Below, one piece after another: positions 18,996-28,111 of a stretch of DNA of 64,000 nucleotides. Each line of letters opens with the position of its first letter. The first letter of the stretch is position 1. Under the pieces are notes generated by a model. It ran no database searches, had not been told where the DNA came from, and saw only the letters and a program-made list of their open reading frames with translations. The position numbers were made by a program, and so were the translations under genes. The stretch is taken from NCBI GenBank assembly GCA_014872785.1, contig WKFJ01000040.1, forward strand, positions 23,479 through 87,478, given 5' to 3'. Origin of the DNA: Alteromonadaceae bacterium (lineage in GTDB: Bacteria > Pseudomonadota > Gammaproteobacteria > Enterobacterales > Alteromonadaceae).

Positions 18996-19514
18996 ATGAA
19001 TCCGATGCGCACGTTTATTTCACTCGCACTTGTACTGTCTTTGATGACCAGTTTGTCAGTACAGGCTGAGTTGAGTCGAACAGACAAGTTGAAGGCCGCC
19101 TACCTGTTTAATTTTACCAAGTTTTTGCAATGGCCTGATGCTGAGGGGAGATTCGCTAAGGCTGAAATTGCCTTGTGTCTAGACGGCAACCCCGAATTTT
19201 TTGACTTTATGCAGGAGTTGGTAAAAGGCCGAAAAGTGGGCGTTAAATCGTTACCTGTAAAAATTAAGCCCTATCAGGAAAGGGTCACCTGTGATGTCGC
19301 TTTTTTGGTAGAGGAATACCCTTCGCTGAAGCAAAGTGATACACCTGTTTTACTGGTGAGTGATATGAGCAACTCCTCAGTGGAACCCTCCATTGCTTTT
19401 TATGTCATAGATCATAAGTTGCGCTTTGAAATCGATTTTGATGCAGTCTCCGATCTCAATCTGACCATAAGCTCAGAATTGCTCAAGTTATCTCGGAGAA
19501 AGTCACGTGAATAA
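18996..19514 (+). CDS. YfiR-like periplasmic protein (DUF4154)
   Basis: Small exported protein of 172 residues with a cleavable signal peptide (MNPMRTFISLALVLSL..., ending VQA). The mature N-terminus LKAAYLFNFTKFLQWPD is the hallmark of the YfiR/DUF4154 family. In Pseudomonas YfiR sits in the periplasm and holds down the diguanylate cyclase YfiN. Two cysteines (LCLDG and VTCDVAF) could form a redox-sensing disulfide as in YfiR. The stop overlaps the start of the next gene (GGDEF-EAL) by eight bases, which supports translational coupling and a regulator-enzyme pair. Confidence 0.87.
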   Translation: MNPMRTFISLALVLSLMTSLSVQAELSRTDKLKAAYLFNFTKFLQWPDAEGRFAKAEIALCLDGNPEFFDFMQELVKGRKVGVKSLPVKIKPYQERVTCDVAFLVEEYPSLKQSDTPVLLVSDMSNSSVEPSIAFYVIDHKLRFEIDFDAVSDLNLTISSELLKLSRRKSRE

Positions 19515-21579
19515 ACTTATTAGCTGGTATAAAAGGATTTCCTTTTTTAAGAAGCAGCTATTAGTGGCGACACTAGTGACCTCAATTACACTCTCCCTTG
19601 CCTCATTGATGCTTTACGGCAAATTCTATACAGACTATAAAGCGGGCTTAATGTCGGGTTTATCTGCGAAAGAGGCTCTGGTGTCTGAAACCAGTCGTTC
19701 TGCATTGCTATTTGGTGATGAGGAAGCCGCCCAAGCTATTTTAAATTCATTGAGTGCATTTCCTGCGACTCGTTACGCGGTATTGCTCGATAATGCATTT
19801 ACCCCGGTTGCGCAATTTTCTCGCACAGATATTCGGGTAGACATCGACTATCAAAGCTTACAGCCAGGCAATCATTTTCTTGAACAAGAGTTATATGTAT
19901 TTAATCCGGTGATGATGGATGGCGAACAAATCGGCTACTTGATCATTTCAGCTGACACTCGTTCATTAGCCGAACAGCGAAATCAATACATTTGGATATT
20001 ATTGCTGGTATTTGTGTTAAGCCTAGTGGTGTCCTTTTTCCTGCATTGGCGCCTACAGTATTTTATTGCCGCACCTATGAACAAGCTGGTGGAGCTCGTT
20101 GGTTATGTGGCAAGAAACCGGCGTTACAACAAACGTCTCGGTAATACCGGTAGTGATGAACTCGGTACCCTAGTCACTGGGGTAAATAGCATGTTAGATA
20201 CAATTGAAGAGCACGAAAAGCAATTGCATGCTCACAGTGAGCGCTTGGAAAGTCTTGTGGCGCTTCGTACTGAGCAGTTATTTAATCGTGCTAACTACGA
20301 TGCCCTAACACAATTACCGAACCGACATTTATTGGTAGATAGACTCAATCACGGTATCGATAACGCTGTGCGCGAAAACTCACAGATGGCATTGATGTTT
20401 TTGGATCTCGACCGGTTTAAGGTGATAAACGACACCCTCGGACATTCTGTGGGTGATGAATTGTTAGTGCAGGTAGCACAAAAGTTATCAGCGGTTGTGA
20501 GAAAAGCTGATAGCGTATGTCGTTGGGGCGGTGATGAATTTGTTATTTTGCTCGAGCATCTTCACTCGAAAGACGACATTGTGCCACTGGCGGAGCAAAT
20601 ACTGTTTAGCCTTAGTGAGCCTATTGAAATTTCCGGCAATCAATTACACGTGAGCACCAGCATTGGGATTGCCCGTTTTCCTGAAGATGGAAAAGATAGC
20701 GCGGCCTTACTCGAGCATGCTGATATCAGTATGTATCGAGCTAAAGAACAGGGCCCTAGCCAATACTGCTTTTTTGAAGCAAATATGTTGGATGGGTCTG
20801 TGCAGCGTTTGTCGCTTGAACATAAGCTTCGGCTCGCATTGGAAAACAAGAGTTTTCACCTTGTCTATCAGCCACAAGTGTGTGCCGACACGGGACGTGT
20901 TTGCGGCATAGAAGCCCTTATCCGCTGGCAAGACGAAGAGTTAGGACTCCTTAATCCAGTTCAATTCTTACCCGTAGCGGAAGATGTCGGACTAATGCAT
21001 TCGCTTAGTTTATGGGTATTGGAAGAAGCCTGTACGCAGAATGCGTCTTGGCAGGCGCAAGGTGGCCAAAAAGCCAGAGTGGCAGTTAACTTGCCCGCAT
21101 CATTTATTATGCATCCCAATGCTGTGAATCAAATCACGGATATTTTGGATAAAACCGGACTAGCACCCAAATACCTGGAAATCGAAATCACCGAAAACAC
21201 CTTTATAAGCAATACCGACCATGCCATTAAAGTGCTTGAGCAATTGCGCGCCATGAAGATCAATATTGCCGTTGATGACTTTGGTACTGGCTACTCTAGT
21301 ATGAGTTACTTGCCAGATTTACCCATAGGTACGTTAAAAATTGACGGTAGCTTCGTGCGTCAGTTGGGAGATGATGAGGCCAATGATGGTATCATTCAGT
21401 CAATTATTACGTTAGGAAAGAGTTTGGGTTTAAGCCTTATTGCAGAATGTGTGGAAAGCAAAGAACAGGCGAGTAAGCTGCGTGATATGGGGTGTGACAT
21501 GATCCAAGGTTATTACTACAGTAAACCATTGTCAGCGGAAAAAACCCAGGAATTTTTATCTGAAACAAAAGTGGCGTGA
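19507..21579 (+). CDS. Membrane GGDEF-EAL protein (cyclic-di-GMP turnover), YfiN-like sensor
   Basis: Inner-membrane protein of 690 residues. Two membrane helices (about 17-38 and 161-180) frame a periplasmic CHASE8-like sensor; HAMP follows at about 183-240, GGDEF at 260-425 and EAL at 435-685. The cyclase motif GGDEF (341-345) is intact, with an inhibitory-site RKAD at 332-335. The phosphodiesterase motif EAL (469-471), the EITEN segment and DDFGTGYSS are also intact, so both activities are possible. Periplasmic input most likely comes from the YfiR-like protein encoded just upstream. YfiN itself lacks an EAL domain, so this is a bifunctional variant. The ATG overlaps the upstream gene. Confidence 0.93.
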   Translation: MNKLISWYKRISFFKKQLLVATLVTSITLSLASLMLYGKFYTDYKAGLMSGLSAKEALVSETSRSALLFGDEEAAQAILNSLSAFPATRYAVLLDNAFTPVAQFSRTDIRVDIDYQSLQPGNHFLEQELYVFNPVMMDGEQIGYLIISADTRSLAEQRNQYIWILLLVFVLSLVVSFFLHWRLQYFIAAPMNKLVELVGYVARNRRYNKRLGNTGSDELGTLVTGVNSMLDTIEEHEKQLHAHSERLESLVALRTEQLFNRANYDALTQLPNRHLLVDRLNHGIDNAVRENSQMALMFLDLDRFKVINDTLGHSVGDELLVQVAQKLSAVVRKADSVCRWGGDEFVILLEHLHSKDDIVPLAEQILFSLSEPIEISGNQLHVSTSIGIARFPEDGKDSAALLEHADISMYRAKEQGPSQYCFFEANMLDGSVQRLSLEHKLRLALENKSFHLVYQPQVCADTGRVCGIEALIRWQDEELGLLNPVQFLPVAEDVGLMHSLSLWVLEEACTQNASWQAQGGQKARVAVNLPASFIMHPNAVNQITDILDKTGLAPKYLEIEITENTFISNTDHAIKVLEQLRAMKINIAVDDFGTGYSSMSYLPDLPIGTLKIDGSFVRQLGDDEANDGIIQSIITLGKSLGLSLIAECVESKEQASKLRDMGCDMIQGYYYSKPLSAEKTQEFLSETKVA

Positions 21580-21622
21580 ACGACTCGTGACCCCAGAGGG
21601 GTTTGGGATCTCGAGCGTTGAT

Positions 21623-23536
21623 TTATGATGTTTTGAGGTAGGTGTAACCCGCTAAACAATCATCATAAAAATCAATCCATCTAACCCCTTCCCTAGGGTT
21701 TAACTTCCCGGCCGATATCTGTTTATCAATGACTTTCTTAACGTCTTTAGCCATGGATTTGGGGTTGTATTGCATGATGTCCAGCACCGATTCGACGGAA
21801 GAACCACGAACAATTTCCTCGATGTAGAAATCTTCTGGATCGTCGTCGTAACTGAAGATATGCACTTCGTTTAAACGCCCAAATAAATTGTGCATATCCC
21901 CCATCACGTCTTGGTAGGCACCTGTCAGGAATAAGCCAACATAGTACTTTTCATCTTCTTTTAATTCGTGCAAGGCAATGGTTGTGTTAGGGCTACTTTC
22001 ACCGACGAAGTGGTCAATTTTGCCGTCGCTATCACAAGTGATATCAACCAAAGAGCAGGTGACGGTTGGCTTCTCATGCATTCTTGTGATGGGCACTACA
22101 GGCAATCCTTGGTCGATTGCCCAGGTATCCGCTGCCGATTGGAATACCGAGAAATTGCCCAAGTACTGGCTTGCGAGCAGTTTTTCCAAATCTTGCAAAT
22201 CTTCAGGAATAAACTGTGCGGTTTTAAGGCGTTGGCGCAGAGTGTCCATAATATTCCAATACAAACTTTCTACTGTCGCTAATTGCTCAAGCGATAACAC
22301 ACGCAGTTTAAATGCGTTTTGGGCTTGCTCTTTCCAATCAGTGGCGTCGTTATAAATTTCTTGAGGATTTGGGTAAGCCTCTAAATTGTCGGCGAGTTCG
22401 CGGATATTGGTTAGGATGAAGTGTTCTTCTCCGTCAATAGGCGCGTTTACATTGCCGCCATTGGGTTTAATTTCACTGACTATTTCCATAACGACACAGC
22501 TATGGTGTGCAGTAAGTGCGCGACCACTTTCACTGACTAATATTGGGTGTGGAACCTGTTCTTGGTCGCAAATCTCTTGCATACCATAGACTATGTCACC
22601 CACGTATTCTTTCATGGAGTAATTCTTAGAAGAGTCACTTGTGGACTTGGAACCGTCGTAATCGATACCCAGCCCGCCACCTACATCAACGTATTCCAGT
22701 TTTACATCCATGTGATGTAATTCTGTATAAATACGTGCCGCTTCAGTAATGGCTTCTTTAATAGAACGAATATCGGTTAACTGACTACCAATGTGAAAAT
22801 GCAGAAGCTTAAGCGTGTCTAGCATGTCTTCTTTTTTCAAATACGCCACGGCGGCAACGATTTCAGAAATAGACAAACCAAATTTTGCTCTATCGCCGCT
22901 GGAGCCTTCCCATTTTCCACGACCTTTAACTGACATTTTGGCACGCAGACCAATAGTGGGTCTGATACCAAGTTCACGGCTCAAGCGGGTGATAGCAGCG
23001 AGTTCTGAAAATTTCTCCACCACAATAATGATGTTGCGTCCCATTAGCATGCCCATAAAGGCAAGTTTCAAAAACTCATCATCTTTATAACCATTGAGAA
23101 TCGTCAGTGCATTTTCGTTGGTGTTGTAGGCCAATACGGCAAGTAATTCGGCTTTAGAGCCGGCCTCCAAGCCAAACTGATAAGGCTGGCCAGCATCGAC
23201 TATTTCTTCAACCACTTCGCGCATTTGGTTAACTTTAATTGGGTAAACGCCCATGTAGGGGCTTTCATAACCTGCAGCCTGGATAGTTTTGTTGAATATG
23301 TCATTTAGTGCGGCGACCTGTGCTCGCAAAATATCGTGAAATCTCACCACAACAGGGAATTGAATGTTTTCCCGCTGGATTTCTTCTATTACTGATTTGA
23401 AGTCGATACGCAAATGTTCATCGTCTTCATTGGGCGTGATATGCAGATTGCCATTGTCACCAATTTGGAAATAGCCACCGCCCCAGCGCTTTACGCGATA
23501 CAGCTCTTCTGCTTGTTCGATATTCCAATCACTCAA
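21623..23536 (-). CDS. speA: Biosynthetic arginine decarboxylase
   Basis: PLP enzyme that decarboxylates arginine to agmatine, the first step of the agmatine route to putrescine. The 637-residue product has the expected length. The PLP lysine lies in YPIKVNQ, and HFHIGSQ, GGGLGIDYDGS and SESGRALTAHH are the phosphate and dimer-site motifs. The start is a TTG: the product then begins MSDW, matching the conserved family N-terminus, and no ATG lies nearby upstream. An ATP-grasp gene on the same strand ends 75 bases upstream. Confidence 0.95.
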   Translation of the reverse strand: MSDWNIEQAEELYRVKRWGGGYFQIGDNGNLHITPNEDDEHLRIDFKSVIEEIQRENIQFPVVVRFHDILRAQVAALNDIFNKTIQAAGYESPYMGVYPIKVNQMREVVEEIVDAGQPYQFGLEAGSKAELLAVLAYNTNENALTILNGYKDDEFLKLAFMGMLMGRNIIIVVEKFSELAAITRLSRELGIRPTIGLRAKMSVKGRGKWEGSSGDRAKFGLSISEIVAAVAYLKKEDMLDTLKLLHFHIGSQLTDIRSIKEAITEAARIYTELHHMDVKLEYVDVGGGLGIDYDGSKSTSDSSKNYSMKEYVGDIVYGMQEICDQEQVPHPILVSESGRALTAHHSCVVMEIVSEIKPNGGNVNAPIDGEEHFILTNIRELADNLEAYPNPQEIYNDATDWKEQAQNAFKLRVLSLEQLATVESLYWNIMDTLRQRLKTAQFIPEDLQDLEKLLASQYLGNFSVFQSAADTWAIDQGLPVVPITRMHEKPTVTCSLVDITCDSDGKIDHFVGESSPNTTIALHELKEDEKYYVGLFLTGAYQDVMGDMHNLFGRLNEVHIFSYDDDPEDFYIEEIVRGSSVESVLDIMQYNPKSMAKDVKKVIDKQISAGKLNPREGVRWIDFYDDCLAGYTYLKTS

Positions 23537-23611
23537 CGGATTTTCTCGCTCTCAAATACCATTAAATGGGATTCAAATTTGCCGCCATTATAGTGCTAAA
23601 ACACAAATTTA

Positions 23612-24769
23612 CTACGCTAATAATTGCTGCCCTAATTCTGCCAGTAATTCATCCCTTTTCTCATGCGAATCTGCCGCGATTACCAAGGTAATAAAACCGT
23701 CTTGGTTAAAGCGGAACCTAATCTCCTCAGCCTCGAAAGACGAAACATCAGGTGTGGAATGCTGTATTGGCGCGGCAATCAAGCCTGCGTAACGTATTGC
23801 TTGTTCAGGCAGTTCATAATGTTCTTTAGCATAGTCTGCAAGCTCCATTTTGGCAGCTTCTTGCCACACTTTGATATCGGTGGCGCTTTCAATCACTCTT
23901 TCGATGTTTCCGCCAGCGACTCTGGCCGAGGTTTCTAAAAAATACAGTTGGCCATCTTGCCCTTGGATGAATTCACTGTGAGAGGGACCGTATTCTCTGG
24001 CAAATGCCGTCAATAATTGTTGGTTCATATTTAGGAGGCGTTGAGCAATGTCAGATGTTTGTTCTAGGGTTCGAGTGGAAAACAGTTTCTGTCCTTGCAG
24101 CATTGTAAGTGGGGGCGCACCATATGCACTTGCCAGTGCGAATAGTGGACTGCCTTGCCAATTTAAACTATCAACATGAAATACATTACCAGGGATAAAC
24201 TCCTCTAATAAAAACTGCGATTGGGCATCGCCTAACTCTTCCAATTTTTGCCATACTTGCTCTTGCTGGTTAAATTTTTGAATACCTTCAGAACCAGCTA
24301 AAGTCCTCGGTTTGAATATCCAAGGTGGGGGCACCGACAGCATAAATTCATAAACATGGTTGTGGTTTACCAAACCGGTGAAGCGCGGTTGTGCTATACC
24401 TGCACTTTGCGCTGCACTGCGCATAGCTAACTTGTCTCGAAATAATCTAGCTTGGCTGTGCAACATACCGGGCATCCTAATGTGCTCCCTTAAATCAGCG
24501 GCATGCTCAACATCAAAATCATCCAGAGCCACAATTCTGTCGATTTCCTCGTGACGCATTAAATAGGTGACAGCATTAGTTAAGTCCGGTTGTATACGTA
24601 GGTCTGGCATAGTGTGAAAAGCATCAATGCAATCATGTGGCCACGGGTGATCGCGAAATGCTTCTCGTGCCAGAATGATTATCTTGCAGCCTCGCTTCTT
24701 GCATTCCTTGATAAACTCAGCGCCCTTAAATTCACTGGCTAAACCTAAGATTGTTGGATTCTTTTTCAT
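23612..24769 (-). CDS. ATP-grasp domain protein of unknown substrate
   Basis: Cytoplasmic protein of 385 residues (from the ATG at 24769; a GTG three codons upstream is possible). Residues 1-95 form a Rossmann-like pre-ATP-grasp domain with ILGLASEFKGAEF. The ATP-grasp domain follows: PPWIFKPRTLAGSEGIQ (Lys and loop), QFLLEEFIPGNVFHVDSL (landmark), and LYFLETSARVAGGNIE, where E and the Arg/Asn stand at the metal site. This is the CarB/PurK-like ligase layout; the substrate cannot be told. It precedes speA on the same strand with a 75-base gap, so co-transcription is possible. Confidence 0.8.
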   Translation of the reverse strand: MKKNPTILGLASEFKGAEFIKECKKRGCKIIILAREAFRDHPWPHDCIDAFHTMPDLRIQPDLTNAVTYLMRHEEIDRIVALDDFDVEHAADLREHIRMPGMLHSQARLFRDKLAMRSAAQSAGIAQPRFTGLVNHNHVYEFMLSVPPPWIFKPRTLAGSEGIQKFNQQEQVWQKLEELGDAQSQFLLEEFIPGNVFHVDSLNWQGSPLFALASAYGAPPLTMLQGQKLFSTRTLEQTSDIAQRLLNMNQQLLTAFAREYGPSHSEFIQGQDGQLYFLETSARVAGGNIERVIESATDIKVWQEAAKMELADYAKEHYELPEQAIRYAGLIAAPIQHSTPDVSSFEAEEIRFRFNQDGFITLVIAADSHEKRDELLAELGQQLLA

Positions 24770-24810
24770 AGTTCTCACAGGTACCTAAGTTTGAAAATGT
24801 GATGCTCATG

Positions 24811-25025
24811 GGAGTTAATCCCCCGTAGACGCGGGTGATTTATGTAATACTTTCAATAGAAACTAGCGCAAAGTGGGTTGTCCGGCAAACCTCCCTTGAA
24901 GGTATTATTGCCATCTTTATGGCATCAAACAGCAGGATGAGCTTTTTGACACCGACTCAAGTATTGAATATATATAAGTACTATCCTTGGCATATGACTC
25001 TCCCCGTCGGGGATGTTTTAACTTT
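24811..25025. mobile_element. Palindrome-bounded remnant, possibly IS200/IS605-derived
   Basis: Most of the 417-base gap between the ATP-grasp gene and ppc. Two GC-rich imperfect palindromes stand out in AT-rich surroundings: one around 24820-24836 (CCCCCGTAGACGCGGG) and one at 25001-25013 (TCCCC, three bases, GGGGA), the latter followed by ATGTTTTAAC. They are about 181 bases apart. Terminal hairpins without a transposase frame fit a palindrome-associated non-autonomous IS200/IS605 derivative. A decayed type I-E CRISPR fragment is an alternative, since the palindromes resemble such repeats and 181 is close to three 61-base units, but no repeats are found at the intermediate positions. Confidence 0.4.
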
Positions 25026-25095
25026 TTCCTGAACAAATTGAGCAGATTAGGTAGCGCAACCCAATTTGTTTTGTTTCTATTGTTAGCTTGATAAG

Positions 25096-25112
25096 TTGTA
25101 ATTTAATTACAA
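25096..25112. promoter_or_regulatory. 17-bp perfect palindrome upstream of ppc
   Basis: TTGTAATT, one base, AATTACAA: a perfect inverted repeat 75 bases before the ppc start, next to a -35-like TTGATA at about 25089. It has the size and place of an operator. The half site TGTAA is TyrR-like but the spacing is not, so I do not name the regulator. Confidence 0.4.
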
Positions 25113-25186
25113 AATAAGGTAAATTTAAGGCATGTTTGCTAATTCAAACGGCAAATTATGTAAATAAATAACGTTTTGGAGGGCTT

Positions 25187-27811
25187 ATGTCTGGACAGAT
25201 GGATGATCAACTCAAATCAAGTGTTCGCTACCTTGGTTCAAAATTGGGTGAAACCATCAAGGCGCAATTGGGTGATGAGTGGTTAGAGCGCATCGAACAA
25301 GTGCGCAAAGCAGGAAAGCGCTCAAATCAGGGTGAGCAAGATGCAACCGAGTTAATGGCGTCTATGTTTGCACAGCTGAGTGATTCGGATTTATTGGTAA
25401 TGGCCCGTGCCTTTACCCAGTTTTTGAACCTTGCCAATATTGCCGAGCAGGAATTCAACGCGCATCAGCAAACTGACGATTCTGTAGAGAAGTTGTTTGA
25501 ACACTTAGATGAGATGGATTTGGCTGAAGATGATTTTGCCGAGGCATTGAAAAAGCTAGAGATTGATCTCGTACTTACCGCTCATCCAACAGAAGTTTAC
25601 CGTCGTACCTTTATTCACAAGTATTCCGAACTGAATGACTGTGTTAAGCACCTTCGCAACGACAGTCTGAACAGTGTTCAGCGCAATAGTTTAGAGCTGC
25701 GTATTGCCGATCTTATCACTCAGTCATGGCACTCAGAGGAAGTCCGGGCCGTGCGTCCAACACCCGTTGATGAAGCAACTTGGGGTTTCTCTGTTATTGA
25801 GAGTTCACTTTGGGAAGCTGTCCCAGATTTTATTCGAGAACTCAGTACCAAAGTTGAAAACAAGTTCGGTGTGGGATTACCACTAGATGCCAAGCCAGTG
25901 CACTTCAGTTCTTGGATGGGCGGCGACCGTGACGGAAACCCATTTGTTACCGCAAAAGTTACTCAGCGGGTATTGTTGTTAGCGCGTAAACGCGCGGCTC
26001 GATTGTTTGCTGATGATATTGAAAAGCTGGTTGTTGAGTTATCGATGTCGGACTGTGACGATAAAGTCAGAGAAGCTGTTGGTGCCGATTCAAGAGAACC
26101 TTATCGCGATTTATTGCGTCCGCTATGGGAAACCTTGGTGGGTACGCGTGACGGTATTACCGATTACTTAGACGGGTTACCCGTTGATCAGAGCCAGTGG
26201 ATCCAAGACGATCAAGAGCTACTAGTGCCTCTAATGGCTTGTTATGACTCACTCAACCAATGTGGCATGCAGAATGTCGCCAACAGTTTGTTATTGGACG
26301 TAATTCGCCGCGCTCACTGTTTTGGCGTTAATCTATTGCAACTCGACGTGCGTCAGGATTCTGAGCGCCATGCTGAGGTGTTTGGAGAGCTAACCCGTTA
26401 TCTTGGTCTTGGTGACTACATGCAATGGTCAGAAACCGATAAACAGGCTTTCTTACAACGTGAATTAAGTTCCAAACGACCGCTATTTCCATCTAATTGG
26501 CAGCCGAGTGCTGATGTTCAGGAAGTCATTGATACCTGTAAAGTTATTGCCCAAAACAACCCTTCTGCTTTTGGCATCTATATCATTTCAATGGCCAGTT
26601 TGCCCTCAGACGTAATGGCGGTTCAATTGCTATTGCAAGAGATGAATGTGTCTTGGCCGATGCCTGTCGCACCATTATTTGAAACGCTGGACGATTTGAA
26701 TAATGCGCCAGAGGTCATGCAGAACTTACTGGCAATTGATTGGTATCGCGGTTATATCAAAGGCAAGCAGTATGTCATGATTGGTTACTCTGATTCCGCC
26801 AAAGATGCCGGCGCGTTAGCGGCTGGTTGGGCGCAATACCAGTCGCAAGAAGCACTTGTCGCTATTGCCGAACAACACAAAGTTAAACTTACTCTGTTCC
26901 ATGGACGCGGCGGTACCATTGGTCGAGGTGGTTTACCGGCTCATGCAGCCATTCTGTCGCAGCCTCCTGGTTCACTAGATGGCGGCTTTAGGGTCACTGA
27001 ACAGGGTGAAACTATTCGATATAAATTTGGCATGCCGGCGCTGGCAAAACGCAGTCTCAATTTATACGCAAGTGCCATCTTGGAAGCGCTGATTGCGCCG
27101 CCACCTGCACCTCAGCAAAACTGGCGCGAAGCGATAGAAAGCATGGCTGGCGATGCCCGCGACAATTACCGCAATACGGTTCGCCACGATCCTGAATTTG
27201 TGCCTTATTTCCGCGTTGCAACGCCGGAACAAGAACTAGGCAAGTTGCCGTTAGGTAGTCGACCAGCTAAGCGCAAGCCCTCTGGCGGCATCGAAAGTTT
27301 GCGTGCGATACCGTGGATATTCGCTTGGGCGCAAACCCGCATGGTACTTCCGTCTTGGTTAGGTGTGATGCCAGCAGTACAAAAAGCATTGGATAATGGC
27401 TTGGAGCCAGTGCTACAGGATATGCTTGAGAACTGGCCGTTCTTCCGCTCGCGTTTGTCGATGTTGGACATGGTGTTTTACAAAGCAGATGCCCGTGTTG
27501 GACAGGCTTACGATGAAAAGTTAGTGCCTGCGGAATTACGTCACTTTGGACAGCAGTTGCGCGACGAGTTAACCCAAAGCATTGCACTGTTACTCAAGTT
27601 GTTAGGTCAGAACGAGGTCATGGAGTCTGATGCGAAAGGCAAAGAGTCTATGAATATCAGAAATGGTTATCTGCAGCCTTTGCATTACCTGCAGATGGAA
27701 CTACTTGAGCGTATTCGTGCAGCAGATGAAGATGATATTCCATCGGATCTGCAAAAAGCCATGATGGTAACCATAACGGGTATTGCGGTAGGTATGCGTA
27801 ATACGGGCTAG
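25187..27811 (+). CDS. ppc: Phosphoenolpyruvate carboxylase
   Basis: Anaplerotic enzyme that makes oxaloacetate from PEP and bicarbonate. The product has 874 residues, the usual length, and all active-site signatures: LTAHPTEVYRRT with the catalytic His133, the SSWMGGDRDGNP loop, the FHGRGGTIGRGG glycine-rich loop, QGETIRYKFG, and the invariant C-terminal RNTG. A strong Shine-Dalgarno (TTGGAGGG) precedes the ATG. It is monocistronic, ended by a bidirectional terminator. Malic enzyme, which works in the opposite anaplerotic direction, is encoded close by on the other strand. Confidence 0.98.
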   Translation: MSGQMDDQLKSSVRYLGSKLGETIKAQLGDEWLERIEQVRKAGKRSNQGEQDATELMASMFAQLSDSDLLVMARAFTQFLNLANIAEQEFNAHQQTDDSVEKLFEHLDEMDLAEDDFAEALKKLEIDLVLTAHPTEVYRRTFIHKYSELNDCVKHLRNDSLNSVQRNSLELRIADLITQSWHSEEVRAVRPTPVDEATWGFSVIESSLWEAVPDFIRELSTKVENKFGVGLPLDAKPVHFSSWMGGDRDGNPFVTAKVTQRVLLLARKRAARLFADDIEKLVVELSMSDCDDKVREAVGADSREPYRDLLRPLWETLVGTRDGITDYLDGLPVDQSQWIQDDQELLVPLMACYDSLNQCGMQNVANSLLLDVIRRAHCFGVNLLQLDVRQDSERHAEVFGELTRYLGLGDYMQWSETDKQAFLQRELSSKRPLFPSNWQPSADVQEVIDTCKVIAQNNPSAFGIYIISMASLPSDVMAVQLLLQEMNVSWPMPVAPLFETLDDLNNAPEVMQNLLAIDWYRGYIKGKQYVMIGYSDSAKDAGALAAGWAQYQSQEALVAIAEQHKVKLTLFHGRGGTIGRGGLPAHAAILSQPPGSLDGGFRVTEQGETIRYKFGMPALAKRSLNLYASAILEALIAPPPAPQQNWREAIESMAGDARDNYRNTVRHDPEFVPYFRVATPEQELGKLPLGSRPAKRKPSGGIESLRAIPWIFAWAQTRMVLPSWLGVMPAVQKALDNGLEPVLQDMLENWPFFRSRLSMLDMVFYKADARVGQAYDEKLVPAELRHFGQQLRDELTQSIALLLKLLGQNEVMESDAKGKESMNIRNGYLQPLHYLQMELLERIRAADEDDIPSDLQKAMMVTITGIAVGMRNTG

Positions 27812-27832
27812 GAATTCCAGTCATAAATAAAG

Positions 27833-27858
27833 AAAAAGAGGGCTTTAGCCCTCTTTTT
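27833..27858. terminator. Bidirectional intrinsic terminator between ppc and a small gene
   Basis: Stem AAAAAGAGGGC / GCCCTCTTTTT with a four-base loop, A and T runs on both sides. It serves ppc on the plus strand and the 55-residue gene on the minus strand, whose stop codon is directly beside it. Confidence 0.9.
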
Positions 27859-27860
27859 TA

Positions 27861-28028
27861 TTATCTGTTTTTAAGCCGTTCCCACACTTCCTCTGGCAAT
27901 TGGAACTGTTTCTTAACTTCGTTTTCAGTTTCTGCCAGGTGTTCCAGTACGCTGGGATCCTTGTACGAATCGAGAATTTCTTCTGCCATCCGCTTTTTCA
28001 AAGACGGCTTCTCGTCTTCCAGCGTCAT
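27861..28028 (-). CDS. Small hypothetical protein (55 residues)
   Basis: A short gene that is easy to overlook. The frame runs from an ATG at 28028, preceded by GAGG eight bases upstream, to a TAA right next to a terminator whose T run on this strand would end it. The product begins MTLEDEKPSLKKRMAEE and ends QLPEEVWERLKNR; it is charged, predicted mostly helical, with no signal or membrane segment, and its acidic/basic composition is that of a real soluble protein. Family not recognised. The next gene upstream on this strand is malic enzyme (stop at 28112), so the small gene could be read from that transcript. Confidence 0.65.
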   Translation of the reverse strand: MTLEDEKPSLKKRMAEEILDSYKDPSVLEHLAETENEVKKQFQLPEEVWERLKNR

Positions 28029-28111
28029 GTTGTTGCCTCATTTTTGTTTTTATTAGCAAAATCAAAGGACAACTATGGTAACTAATTTTTTTACCACACC
28101 TTTTCGGTGTG

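Noticed and set aside
21968..22355. Two open frames of over 100 codons antisense to speA
   Set aside because: Both are inside a full-length, conserved gene and have no start signals.
24811..25025. Degenerate type I-E CRISPR array upstream of ppc
   Set aside because: Only two repeat-like palindromes are seen, they differ in length, and the two expected intermediate repeats are absent; no cas gene lies in the window.
24835..25032. 65-residue open frame between the palindromes
   Set aside because: No ribosome-binding site, unusual composition, and it runs through the palindrome at its 3' end.
28077..28105. Hairpin CACACC/GGTGTG near the malic enzyme stop as its terminator
   Set aside because: On the minus strand the stem is followed by A residues rather than T, so it is not a canonical terminator.
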